Shown in pieces: positions 16,941 to 27,083 of a stretch of 64,000 nucleotides of DNA. Made by a program: the position numbers and the translations under genes. Source of the DNA: CAVSWN01 sp963770995 (GTDB lineage Bacteria > Acidobacteriota > Vicinamibacteria > Vicinamibacterales > CAVVIG01); contig CAVYRS010000002.1 in assembly GCA_963770995.1 (NCBI GenBank), forward strand, positions 186,001 through 250,000, given 5' to 3'. Position 1 is the stretch's first letter; each line of letters starts with the position of its first letter. The notes under the pieces were generated by a model. That model worked only from the letters and a program-made list of their open reading frames with translations, did not search any database and had not been told where the DNA came from.

Positions 16941-18972
16941 ATGCGCGCATTTCTCATCGCGGTTCCGCTGATCGCAGGTCTCATCAGCACGAGTCCGCCG
17001 CTCACGGCGGCGCCCGAGGACGCGAAGGTGACGCCCGGCGAATTCGTGATCGAGCATCCGACGCTCATCAACCTCGGCTTCGAATGGCACATCGACGGCG
17101 ACGCCAATCGGAACGCGAGCGTCGACGTTTCCTTCAGGAAGCAGGGCGAGAGCGCCTGGCACAAGGCCCTGCCGCTGGCGCGGCTCCACGGCGAACAGGT
17201 GTTCCAGCGGAACGTGTTCAATCTCGTCACGCCGAACATGTTTGCCGGCAGCATCCTGGATCTGGAGCCGGGCACGGCGTATGAGGCGCGCTTCGTCATC
17301 ACCGATCCCGACGGCGTCAACGGACCTGCGGCCGGCGCGACCAAGATTGTGACCGTGCGCACGCGTCCGGAGCCGATGCCGGCCTCGGGCGGCAAGACGT
17401 ATCACGTGTACCCGACGAAGTGGCAGGGACCGAAGACCGAGCCGGCCTTCGAAGGGATCATGTGCGCCTACAACTACTACTGCGGCGCCGGCGATACCGC
17501 GCCCGGTGGACGTCCCCGCGTGAAGCCGGGCGACACGATCCTGGTCCACGCTGGAACCTACGCGTATCACTACGAGTTCTACGCCAACAACACGCAGATC
17601 AACGCGACCACTACGTTCGAGGGCACGTACTACCTGACGGCCGATGGGACGCCAGAGAAGCCGATCGTGATCAAGGCCGCCGGGGACGGCGAGGTGGTGA
17701 TCGACGGCCGCAACAGCTTCAACCTCTTCAACGTCAAGGCTGCCGACTACAACTACTTCGAAGGCATCACGTTCAGGAATACGCAGATTGCGATCTGGGC
17801 CGGGACGCAGTTCGTGGCCGGGTCGAAGGGGCTGACGGTGAAGCGCTGCCGGTTCGAGGACGTCGGCATGGGCGTGTTCTCGAACTACTCAGGGTCGAGC
17901 GATTTCTACATCGCCGACAGCGTGTTCCTGGGCCGCAACGATCCGAAGCACCTGACCGGGTGGAACGGCGCGTTCTGGCAGCAGTTCGCGAACGTCGAGG
18001 GCCAGGAGTTTCCACCGGTGATGAAATCCTATACCGCCATCCGGCTCTACGGCCCCGGCCACGTCGTCGCCCACAACTACGTCGCGCATTTCCACGACGG
18101 CATCGACACCGAGATGTACGGCATGCCGGATGGATCGCATCCGATCGACGGACCCAACTATCCGCCGCGCGAGTTCTGGGACCGCCGGCCAACGGCCATC
18201 GACATCTACAACAACTACATCACCAACGCGCACGACAACTCGATCGAGATGGACGGCAGCATGCACAACATCCGCGTGATGCGGAACCTGCTGATCAACT
18301 CGGCGTCGCATCCGATGAGCACGCAGCCCTCCACCGGCGGGCCGATCTACTTCATCCGCAACATCGCCTATCACGCGCCCGGCGGATCGACGCGGTTGAC
18401 GGCCGGCTCGCCGGGCGTGTTCTTCTACAACAACACGATCCTGACGGAGACCAACGGCGGCGCCTCCGCCAACGTGCATTGGCGCAACAACCTGATGCTC
18501 GGACAGAACGCGCAGGCGGCGATCTTCAGCGTCAACACCAACACCAACTACAGCTCGTCGGATTACAACGGCTTTCGTCCGAACCCGGGCAACGAGTCGT
18601 TCCAGTGGAACTCGCCGCCGGCGAGCCGTGCCGATGATCCTCGCCGACGGCACCGGCAGCACGAAGCTCGAGACGCGCAAGTTCGCAACGCTCGAAGCCT
18701 ACGCGCAGGCCACGCAACAGGATCGGCACAGCGTGCTCGTCGACTACGACATCTTCATGAAGGTGACGAAGCTCGACGCGAAGGATCTCGCGACCGTGCA
18801 GCGTCTGTACAAAGCCGAGGATTTCGACTTCAGACTTCGGCCGGGATCAGCGGCCGTCGATCGTGGCGTTGAGCTGCCGAACATCACCGATGGGTTCACT
18901 GGTCAGGCACCGGATCTCGGCGCCCTCGAGGTTGGCCGGCCGGCGCCGGTCTACGGACCGAGACCTCGCTAA
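16941..18972 (+). CDS. Secreted parallel beta-helix protein, one frameshift near 18.62 kb
   Basis: ATG 16941 begins a signal peptide ('MRAFLIAVPLIAGLISTS'), then a fibronectin-like region (about 30-135) and a right-handed beta-helix of the polysaccharide-lyase/DUF1565 type with repeated Asn/Gly turns ('NYFEGITFRNTQIAI', 'IYNNYITNAHDNSIEMDG', 'RVMRNLLINSAS', 'FYNNTILTETNGG'). Around 18.61-18.64 kb the frame shifts by one, and the remainder ('LVDYDIFMKVTKLDAKDL', 'RPGSAAVDRGVELPNI', 'APDLGALEVG') is the usual C-terminus of such proteins. Together about 677 residues. A lyase or hydrolase acting on plant or bacterial polysaccharide is plausible; catalytic residues cannot be assigned. Confidence 0.83.
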
Positions 18973-19008
18973 GCCTTGAATCACCTTGGCGGCTGTGGCC
19001 GGTTCCGA

Positions 19009-21613
19009 TCACTCCCTTCGCACGGGTATCCAGTGGATCGACGCGGGTCGCAGTCGCGCCGGCAGGTAGCTCGCCAGCACGGTGACGACGGTGAGGAGCG
19101 CAGCGACCGCACCGAGCGTCGTTGGATCGGTCACGGCGACGCCGAACACCAGACTCGCGAGGCTCCGGGCCGCGGCAATCGCAGCGGCGACCCACACGCG
19201 ATCCCGACCGTGACGACGATCAGCCCGTGTCGCAGGAACAGTCGAAGGATCTGACCACCCGTCGCACCGAGCGCCATTCGCACTCCGATTTCCTGCCGAC
19301 GCTCGGCCACGCCCTGCGCGATCACGCCGTAGACGCCGATCGCCGCCAGAAGAACCGCGACGACGCCGAAGACCGAGAGCACGACCATCGCGATGCGGCG
19401 GCGACTGGACGCCTCGCGCATCACCTGATCGACGGTCCGGTCGTTGAAGACCGGAATGGTGCGATCGAGATCGTGAACGGCCGCCTCGAGCGACGAAGTG
19501 GACACGGGCTCTCGCGTGCGGGCAATCGCGATCACCGTCGTCCGCGGCTGCTGGACGATCGGCATGAACACCTGCAGCGGCGTCTCCTGATCGACGCCGT
19601 GCTGCTTGATGTCGCCGACGACGCCGACGATGGTGCGCCACGGTCCGTACGGCTCGGACGGCAACCCCTGTCTGACTTGCTGCCCGATCGGATCCTCGTT
19701 CGGCCAGTGCTTCCTGGCGAGACTGCTGGTGACAATGGCGACCGGCATCGAGTCGGGCGTGTCCGTTCGGTCGAAGTACCGTCCTTTGACGAGGGGATCC
19801 GAGCGTCTCGAAGTAGCCGGCGGTCACCGGCACCATGCCGGCATTCGGAAACTCGCCGATCGACGTCCAATGCTCCGCGGTCCTGCCGGGGAAATTGAAC
19901 ACGTTCCACCAGTTCGAGCCGAGAGTCGGGAGCGAATACGTGACCGCGGCGTTCTCGACTCCCGGCACGGCGCGAAGGCGTTCGACCACCGCGTCGTAGA
20001 ACACCTGCTTCCGGCGTCGGGCCACTGCGGGCCCGTCAGCGAGAACGTGACCGTCTGGAGGTTGCGCGGATCGAAGCCCGGATCCACGTGCGCGAGCCGA
20101 AGCATCGTGTGCACCATCAGCCCCGATCCGGAGAGCAGCACCGTCGCGACGGCGATCTCGGCGATCATCAAGGCCCGGCGCAGTGAGACGCCGAGCGGGT
20201 CGACCGCGACTCGACCGCACGACGAGCTCCTGACCCCCGACACCGGAAGCTCTGACGGCGGGCACGATGCCGAACACGAATGCGCACGCGCAACTGAACA
20301 GCGTCGTCCACGCAGCACCACGAGGTCCAGATGGACTCGTCGAGACGCGGCAGCTCGCGCGGCGCGAGCGCTGACGAGACCGGCGAGGATCGCCGCACCG
20401 GCCAGCGCGCCGAGCACGCTACCCGTGACGACGAGCAGCGCCTGTTCGATGAGGAGCTGGCGGATCAGGCCGATCGGCTGCCGCCGATCGCCGCGCGGAT
20501 GCTGAACTCGTGGGCGCGGACGGCGCTCTTGTTCAGCAGCAGCGTGGCGAGGTTAACGCACGCGATGAGCAGAAGCAGCATGACGGCGCCCGCGAGAACG
20601 GTCAGCGTTGGCGCCAGTCCGCGTCGACGCGGTCGGCGAGCGCGACGAGCGGCACCCGCTCTTGCGGCCGTGTTCCAGCCACCGCGGCGCGATCGTCTGC
20701 TCTCCGTGCGGGCCGACGTGACGCTGACGCCTGCTCTCAGCCGGGCGACGGCGTACAGAGTCGTGTCGCGTGTTGCGCTCTGCATCCCTCGGTAGTTCGC
20801 CGCGACCTGCGGCTGAGCAGGATGTACACGTCCGCCAGCGTCATGTAGCGAAAGCCCGGCGGCAGCACGCCGATCACGGTGAACGGCTTGCGGTTGAGCG
20901 AGATCGTCCGGCCGATCGCTGCGGCGAGCCGCCGAGCTCGCGCATCCAGAACGCGTGGCTGACGACGGCGGTCGCGGCGGCATCGGGCGCGCGTCGGCTT
21001 CATCGAAGAGCCGACCCTGGAGCGGCGGCACGCCGAGCACCTGAAAGAAGTTCGACGTCACGCTTCGGGACTCGAATCGTCGCGGGATCTCGACCGCTGG
21101 TGACCATGACCGCGTCGGCGAGCGAGCCGGCGAGGCCGTCGAACGAGCTGGCGCGACTCCGCCAGTCGTCGAAGTTCGGCCAGACGACGCCGGCGCCTTC
21201 GTTCTCCGCCACGAAGACCAGCCGCTCGGCGTTCGGATACGGCAGCGGCCGCACCAGCACGGCATAGGCGATCGAGAAAATCGCCGTGGTCGAGCCAATC
21301 CCGAGGACGAGCAGGGTCAGCGCCGTGACCGTGAACCGCGGTGCGACGCCGGAACACGCGGACGGCGTATCTGACGTCGCGCCACGCCGGGTCGAGCCAG
21401 GTCGCGCGGACAGCACGGGTGGATTCGATCGTCTGCGTCAGACCGCCCAGATCGCGGAGGGCGAGGCGGCGTGCCTCTTCGGGCGGGACTCCCCGAGATC
21501 GGATGCGCCTCGATCTCGCGTTCGAGGTGGTCGCGGAGCTCCTCCGCGATCTCGCCTTCAATGTGGCGGCGACGGAAAAGCCCACGCAGTGAGGCGAAGA
21601 AACGAGCGATCAT
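19009..21613 (-). pseudogene. ADOP-type permease broken by many frameshifts
   Basis: All parts of a full ADOP permease are present on the minus strand but in changing frames. ATG 21613 opens the ADOP N-terminal motif 'MIARFFASLRGLFRRRHIEG' and 'EIAEELRDHLEREIEAH'. Next come 'LLVLGIGSTTAIFSIAYAV', 'WPNFDDWRSRASSFDGLAG', 'VMLLLLIACVNLATLLLNKS', 'ALMIAEIAVATVLLSGSGLM', and the C-terminal unit 'RRQEIGVRMALGATGGQIL' ending 'ARLRPASIHWIPVRRE'. At least seven frame switches are needed across 2.6 kb. The start overlaps the PadR stop (ATGA). Either decayed or badly assembled; the neighbouring permease at 24.6 kb is intact. Confidence 0.78.
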
Positions 21614-21845
21614 CGGCCCACACGCAGGACGCGCCGCATCGACAGCGCGAACGCCTCCCACGTCGCGGTCTCCTGGTTCAGACGCTTCCGACCCTCCCGG
21701 CGTAATCGTGTAGACCCGCGCCCGCCGGTTGTTCTCGGAGGCCGTCATCTCGGACGTCACCTCGCCGCGCATCTCGAGCCGGTGAAGCGCCGGATAGAGC
21801 GAACCCTGGCTCGTCTTCAAACCGTCCTTCGACATCTGCTGCAAC
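21610..21845 (-). pseudogene. PadR-type regulator, N-terminus missing
   Basis: The minus strand encodes the C-terminal two thirds of a PadR winged-helix regulator: 'QQMSKDGLKTSQGSLYPALH', 'RLEMRGEVTSEMTASENNRR' and 'RVYTITPGG', then after a one-base shift 'RKRLNQETATWEAFALSMRR' to a TGA overlapping the permease start. The first helix and wing ('LxGTLDLLVLK...GYG') expected upstream are absent: at about 21.845 kb the sequence changes to a + strand permease fragment. The gene therefore lost its 5' end and promoter by rearrangement or assembly joining. It would have regulated the permease at 19.0-21.6 kb. Confidence 0.78.
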
Positions 21846-21849
21846 CGGG

Positions 21850-22013
21850 ACGCGCTGGTGATCGGCCAGTTGGCGCTGTCGCTGCTGGCGCTCGTCGGCG
21901 CGGGTCTGTTCATCCGCAGCCTGCAGGAAGCGCAGCGGCTGAATCCGGGATTCCGCACCGAGGGCCTGGCGGTCATGTACCATCAACGCCGATCTTCGGT
22001 CGAGGAGCGCGAC
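21850..22013 (+). pseudogene. Fragment of an ADOP permease (middle segment)
   Basis: The + strand reads 'DALVIGQLALSLLALVGAGL' then 'FIRSLQEAQRLNPGFRTEGL', which is the helix and linker that start the second half of MacB-like ADOP permeases. Nothing before or after belongs to that gene: to the left is the truncated PadR gene on the other strand, to the right a kinase relic. The matching C-terminal part may be the piece at 23073-23674. Confidence 0.72.
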
Positions 22014-22025
22014 GGCCGCGCGCGC

Positions 22026-23072
22026 AGGTGATGGAGTTCGTGGACGGCCCGAACGGCGGGGCAGCTCGCGGTCGGTCGATGCCGTCGACGACGCGCTGCC
22101 GCGGCGTGCAGTCGCGCAGGGCCTGGGGCGGCGACGAACACGGGCATCGTTCAGCGATCGAAGGCCGCTAACGGCAGGGTCCGCGCCGAGGGCCGCGAGC
22201 TGTCGACTCGGAATGGCGACAGCGTTCGTCCCGCTGCAACGGCGTCTGGCCCGGTGACTTCGCCGACGGTCGGCATCCCGGTGCTACGACGGACGCGGCG
22301 TCATCATCGGGACCGCCGCATATATGGCGCCGGAGCAGGCGCGTGGAAAGGCGATCGTCAAGCGCGCCGACATTTTCGCGTTCGGCGCCGTGCTCTACGA
22401 AATGCTGACCGGCCGCCGGCTGTTTCGTGGCGAGACGGTGCCCGACACCCTCGCGGCGGTGCTGACGCTCGAGCCCGATCTGAGCGCGCTGCCGCCGAAG
22501 ACGCCGTTTTTGATCAAACGCCTGCTGCGGCATTGCCTGACCAAAGATCCGCGGCAGCGCCTCGGCGACATCCGCGACGCCCGCATCGAGATTGCCGAAG
22601 CACGCACGGCGCCCATGAGCAACGGCGCCGATGCCGTTCCGGCGCCGTCGAGGCGGCTGGTCAGGAACCTCGCGGCCGTGTGCGCGCTCTTGTCAGTCGC
22701 GCTCGTTGCGGCGGTGTTGTGGAGCTGGCAGCTGGCGCGTGCCGGTCGATCGACACGCCGCTCATGCGGTTCGACACGCAGGTACCTGAGGATTCTCGGT
22801 CGGGAACCTGGCGTCGGCCGGGATTTCGCCCAATGGACGCGTGATGGTCGCGACGACTGCCGGTGGTCGAGGTCTGTGGCTGCGCCAGATCGACAGCACC
22901 GCTGGCCAGATGCTCGCTGGAACCGAGAACGCCGAATACCCGTTCTGGGCGCCTGACAGTCGCCGCATCGGATTCTTTTCGCGAGGACGCCTGAAGACGG
23001 TCGACATCGAAAGCGGCGGCGTGAAGGATCTGGCGGCCGCGCAGGCGCCGCGCGGCGGAGCTTGGAGCCCAT
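22026..23072 (+). pseudogene. Ser/Thr protein kinase with TolB-like repeats, degraded internal fragment
   Basis: The segment starts inside a kinase domain ('VMEFVDGP'). The catalytic loop is damaged: 'GIVQRSKAANGRVRAEG' stands where HRDLKAAN is expected. The intact part 'GTAAYMAPEQARGKAI' type sequence begins near 22.32 kb ('YMAPEQARGKAIVKRADIFA', 'VLYEMLTGRRLFRGE', 'LLRHCLTKDPRQRLGDIRDA'). A membrane helix ('LAAVCALLSVALVAAVLWSW') follows, then beta-propeller sequence ('GLWLRQIDSTAGQMLAG', 'PFWAPDSRRIGFFSRG', 'GGAWSP'). Both ends are missing, and several frame changes plus substitutions occur. This was a membrane kinase-TolB protein of the acidobacterial type. Confidence 0.75.
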
Positions 23073-23674
23073 CAGACGATCTCGGATCGGTGACGCAGCC
23101 GCATCTCTACTACGCGGCGCTCCAGTACTACACGCCGGGCATGACCCTCGCCATCCGCACGTCTGGAGATCCGCAACCCGTGCTGCCCGCCGTGCTCCAG
23201 GTGATTCGCCAACTGGACGCGACGATGCCTCTGCCGACGCCGCAGACCATGCTCGAAGTGCTCAGCGGGAATCTGTGGACCGCCCGGTTGGCGGCGCTGC
23301 TCCTGGCCGTCTTCGGACTGTTGGCCGTGACGCTGACCACGGTGGGCATCTACGGCGTGATGGCGTACTCCGTCTCGCGACGGACCCAGGAGATCGGCAT
23401 CCGTATGGCGCTCGGCGCGGCGCACGCCGACGTGATGCGGATGGTCTTGCGCCAGGGTGCGAAGCTGACGCTCCTCGGGGTGGCGATCGGACTGGCCGCC
23501 GCGTTCGGGGCGACGCGGCTGATCGCCAACCTGCTCTTCGTCAGCCCCACCGACGGCTGGACGTTTGCCGCCGTCTCGATGCTACTGGCGGCAGTGGCGA
23601 TGACGGCCAGCTTCCTGCCGGCCCGGCGCGCCGCGCGTGTCGATCCATTGGTGGCGTTGCGCCGCGACTGCTGA
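23073..23674 (+). pseudogene. C-terminal third of an ADOP permease, joined in frame to the kinase relic
   Basis: From 'DDLGSVTQPHLYYAALQYY' onward the frame that began in the kinase propeller (22841) continues without a stop as an MacB/ADOP C-terminal unit: 'LLLAVFGLLAVTLTTVGIYG', 'RRTQEIGIRMALGAAHADVM', 'FLPARRAARVDPLVALRR'. The switch of family occurs within a few codons at about 23073. The result is a chimeric open frame of 277 residues. It has the expected family end but no N-terminal three fifths, so it is unlikely to be a working permease. Confidence 0.78.
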
Positions 23675-23724
23675 GGTGACGCCGGCCCGGTCCGCTCATC
23701 GCGGTTAGCGTTTACTATCGCTCC

Positions 23725-24636
23725 GTGGATGTTATCGACTGGCTGCTCGATTCGGACCCCGCCATCCGCTGGCAGGCGATGCGCGATCTCACGGACGCCT
23801 CGCCGGAGGCGGTCGCCGCGGAGCGCGCGCGCGTCCCGCGCGAAGGCGTTGGCGCCGAGATTCTCGCCCACCAGGGATCGGACGGCGCGTGGCACCGCGC
23901 CGACGCTCCCGACTGGCTGCCGACCCTCTTCACGTTGCAGCTTCTGCGCGCGACCGGCGTCGATCGCGCCGACCCAGTCGTCGACTCGGCGGTGGCACGC
24001 CTCGAGGCGGGCTTCCGGTGGGACGAGGCGTTCGGCAAGAAGCCGTTCTTCGAGGGCGAGGTGGAGCCATGCATCAACGGCGGCACGCTCGCGCTCGGCG
24101 CCTACTTCGGGCGCCCGAGCGAAAGCCTCGCGCGCCGTCTCGTCGGCGAGCAGCTCGACGACGGCGGGTGGAACTGCGAAGCGCCGAAGAGCGTGCGCTC
24201 GTCGTACCACACCACGATCTGCGTGCTGGAGGGGCTGCTCGAGTACGAGCGTGCGGTCGGGTCCACGCCAGAGATCGCGGCGGCCAGGCGGCGCGGCGAG
24301 GAGTACCTGCTCGAGCGCGGTCTCTTCCGACGGCGCTCGACCGGCGAGGTCGCGAATCCGGCGTTCCTGACATTCGCGTTCCCGCCTCGCTACCACTACG
24401 ACGTCCTCCGCGCGCTCGACTACTTCAGGGCCGCCGGTGTCCAACCCGATGCGCGCATCGGCGATGCCGTGCATGTCGTCGAGAGCCGGCGGCAGGCCGA
24501 CGGTCGATGGCTCCTCGATCGCTCGCACGACGAAGCGCTCGCCTTCCCGTTCGGCGAGTCAGTGGGCGAGCCGAGCCGGTGGAACACGCTGCGGGCGCTG
24601 CGTGTGCTCCGTTGGTACGAGCAGTCAGTGGGTTGA
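23725..24636 (+). CDS. Terpene-cyclase-fold (squalene cyclase-like alpha/alpha barrel) protein
   Basis: A 303-residue protein starting at GTG 23725. Repeated 'Q-x-x-DG-x-W' type turns ('GSDGAWHRADAPDWLPTLFT', 'EQLDDGGWNCEAPK', 'RRQADGRWLLDRSHDE') and paired helices match the prenyltransferase/squalene-hopene cyclase alpha-toroid. The DxDD cyclase motif is not evident and the protein is about half the length of a real cyclase, so it is probably not a hopene synthase. Homologues without known function are common in actinobacteria and acidobacteria. TACTAT lies six bases before the start, suggesting a leaderless message. It is followed 15 bases later by an intact permease gene. Confidence 0.8.
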   Translation: MDVIDWLLDSDPAIRWQAMRDLTDASPEAVAAERARVPREGVGAEILAHQGSDGAWHRADAPDWLPTLFTLQLLRATGVDRADPVVDSAVARLEAGFRWDEAFGKKPFFEGEVEPCINGGTLALGAYFGRPSESLARRLVGEQLDDGGWNCEAPKSVRSSYHTTICVLEGLLEYERAVGSTPEIAAARRRGEEYLLERGLFRRRSTGEVANPAFLTFAFPPRYHYDVLRALDYFRAAGVQPDARIGDAVHVVESRRQADGRWLLDRSHDEALAFPFGESVGEPSRWNTLRALRVLRWYEQSVG

Positions 24637-24651
24637 TGGAGAGTCAGTGCT

Positions 24652-27075
24652 ATGTGGTCTGACATTCAGCACGCGTTTCGAAACATCGCGAAGAAGCCTG
24701 TCTTCTACTCGGTAGTGATTCTGACGCTCGCCCTCGGAATCGGCGCGAACGCGGCCATCTTCACCGTCGTGAACGGTGTGCTCTTGCAGCCGCTCCCCTA
24801 CCCGCACTCCGAGCGCCTGATGATGCTCTGGACTTACAACCCTCTGCAGGGCATCGACAAGGATGTCGGGACCTACCCGAATTTCGAGGACTGGCGCCGC
24901 GCGAGCCAGTCGTTCGAGGGGATGTCCGCCTACTTCGGGGCGAGCGTGACGCTGACGGGGAATGGGGACCCGGCGCAAATCCGCGGCGCCCGCGTCACAC
25001 CTGAGTTCTTCGACACGATGGGCGTCGTGCCGCTTATGGGACGTGCTTTCAGACCTGCCAACGGTCAAGCGGGCGATGAGCGCGTGGCCATCGTCGCGCA
25101 CGGCCTCTGGCTGCGGCGATTCGGGGCGGATGCTTCGATCATCGGCCGACCCATCCTGCTGAACGGCGTGCCCCACGAAGTCATCGGTGTGATGCCTGCG
25201 AGCTTCAAGCATCCGGCCGACGCCGAACTGTGGATACCTCTCGCGCCGGTCGGTGAGTTCCAGGAGCTGTTCAGCGCCCGTGGATCCTACTGGCTGACGA
25301 TCATCGGCCGGCTGAAGCCTGGCGTCACACGAGCCGCCGGGCAATCCGAGATGGATGCGATTGCCGCCCGTCTCGAGCAGGAGTATCCGGCGAACGCCGG
25401 CATCGGCATCCGGCTGGCGCCGCTGCACGAGGAGCTGGTCGGCGATGTGAAACGTCCGCTGCTCGTTCTGCTTGGCGCCGTCTGTTTCGTCCTGTTGATC
25501 GCCTGTGCCAACGTCGCGAACCTGCTGCTCGCACGAGCCGCCTCGCGGCAGCGCGAGCTCGCAATCCGGGCCGCCCTCGGCGCGGACCGCCGCCGGCTGG
25601 TGCGGCAGTTGCTGACCGAGAGCGTCGTGCTGGGACTTCTCGGCGGAGCCGCGGGGCTGATGCTCGCCACGTTCAGCACGGATCTGCTGCAGACGCTCGC
25701 GCCGGCGGAATTGCCCCGGCTCTCGGACATTGCCATCGACCGCCAGGTCCTGGCGTACGCCGCTGCCGCATCGGTATTCACGAGCCTCCTGTTCGGCCTT
25801 CTGCCGGCTCTCCACGCGTCACGACGCGACTCCATTGCGCATCTGAAGGAAGGCGGACGCACGGGGACAGACGGCCGGCGAGGCGGCCGCCTGCGCGCGG
25901 CGCTTGCCGTCGCCGAGCTCGCCGTCGCGCTGGTACTGCTCGTCGGCGCTGGCCTGCTCATTCGCACGGTGATCGCGCTGAACAGCGAGGATCCTGGTTT
26001 TGCCACCAGAGGCGTGCTGGCGGTGCGCCTGGACCTGCCGTCGGCGGCGTATGGCGAACCGGGCCGCATCAACGGGTTCTACGAGCAACTCATCGAGCGT
26101 CTGGATGCCTTGCCCGGCGTCGAATCTGCCGCCGCAGGATCGTCCCTGCTTCTGTCGCGCCTGCCCGCTTCTGCCAGCATCAACATTGAGGGCAGGCCGC
26201 CGCTGCCGGCCAACGCGCGGAACGTTCCCGTGCCGTACGATTCGGTCACCCCGGAGTACTTCTCCACGCTGCAGATTCCCCTGCGCAGAGGGCGGATGCT
26301 GACCCGCGCCGATGGCGCGCAGTCCCAGCAAGTCGTGATGGTCAACGAGACGTTCGTGAGACGGTTCTTTCCCGGCGAAGATCCGCTCGGCCACCGCGTG
26401 ACGTTTGCCGACCCCTCGCGGCCCGGCGCTCGGTGGCAGACGATCGTCGGCGTCGTCGCGGATACCAAGCGCGGCGGATTCGAGCGGGAGCCATGGGCGG
26501 AAACATACTTCCCGATGAGCCAGGCTCCGGAGCGGCGGGCCTTTGTCCTGCTGCGCACCAAGGGAGATCCGATCACACTCGTCGCGGAGGCCCAGAACGC
26601 GGTCTGGTCGGTCGACCGCAATCAGGCGATCGCCAGCATCCGCACCGTACCCGAGCTGCTCGCGCAACGAGAACTGAACCGCCGCTTCACGACGCTGCTG
26701 CTCGGGGTGTTTGCGTCGGTTGCCCTCGCGCTCGCGATCCTTGGAACGTACGGCGTCATCGCGCACGGCACCGCGCAGCGAACGCAGGAGATTGGCATTC
26801 GCATCGCGCTCGGCGCGGACCGTCGGATGATCCTGCGGATGGTGCTGCTGGGCGGGCTCCGGATCGCCGCTGCCGGCCTCGCTATTGGCGTCTTGGGCGC
26901 GCTCGCGCTCACGCGCGTGCTCTCGGGCCTGCTGTTTGGCGTCAGCGCGCGCGATCCGCTGACGTTCGTCGTCGTCCCCGGAGCGCTGCTCGTCGTGGCG
27001 CTCGCGGCCTGCTGGATTCCGGCCCGACGCGCCATGCAGGTCGAGCCGGTCAGTGCGCTGCGAGGAGACGCCTGA
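24652..27075 (+). CDS. ADOP-type MacB/FtsX permease, intact
   Basis: An intact 807-residue permease without the long cytoplasmic N-terminus some ADOPs carry: it starts 'MWSDIQHAFRNIAKKPVFYS' and goes straight to helix one ('ILTLALGIGANAAIFTVVNG'). First periplasmic MacB domain about 50-265; helices 'LVLLGAVCFVLLIACANVAN' and 'RELAIRAALGADRRRLVRQL'; second half from 'ALAVAELAVALVLLVGAGLL' with another periplasmic domain; final unit 'RTQEIGIRIALGADRRMIL' ending 'ARRAMQVEPVSALRGDA'. GGAGAG lies ahead of the start. No PadR gene or ATPase is adjacent. Substrate unknown. Confidence 0.93.
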   Translation: MWSDIQHAFRNIAKKPVFYSVVILTLALGIGANAAIFTVVNGVLLQPLPYPHSERLMMLWTYNPLQGIDKDVGTYPNFEDWRRASQSFEGMSAYFGASVTLTGNGDPAQIRGARVTPEFFDTMGVVPLMGRAFRPANGQAGDERVAIVAHGLWLRRFGADASIIGRPILLNGVPHEVIGVMPASFKHPADAELWIPLAPVGEFQELFSARGSYWLTIIGRLKPGVTRAAGQSEMDAIAARLEQEYPANAGIGIRLAPLHEELVGDVKRPLLVLLGAVCFVLLIACANVANLLLARAASRQRELAIRAALGADRRRLVRQLLTESVVLGLLGGAAGLMLATFSTDLLQTLAPAELPRLSDIAIDRQVLAYAAAASVFTSLLFGLLPALHASRRDSIAHLKEGGRTGTDGRRGGRLRAALAVAELAVALVLLVGAGLLIRTVIALNSEDPGFATRGVLAVRLDLPSAAYGEPGRINGFYEQLIERLDALPGVESAAAGSSLLLSRLPASASINIEGRPPLPANARNVPVPYDSVTPEYFSTLQIPLRRGRMLTRADGAQSQQVVMVNETFVRRFFPGEDPLGHRVTFADPSRPGARWQTIVGVVADTKRGGFEREPWAETYFPMSQAPERRAFVLLRTKGDPITLVAEAQNAVWSVDRNQAIASIRTVPELLAQRELNRRFTTLLLGVFASVALALAILGTYGVIAHGTAQRTQEIGIRIALGADRRMILRMVLLGGLRIAAAGLAIGVLGALALTRVLSGLLFGVSARDPLTFVVVPGALLVVALAACWIPARRAMQVEPVSALRGDA

Positions 27076-27083
27076 AGCGGTCC

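Noticed and set aside
22841..23674. 277-codon open frame considered as a real fusion gene
   Set aside because: It starts inside a broken kinase propeller and ends as a permease tail missing most of its domains; best treated as a junction of two fragments.
23350..24528. Open minus-strand frame opposite the cyclase-fold gene
   Set aside because: Antisense shadow; the + strand has the conserved repeats and start.
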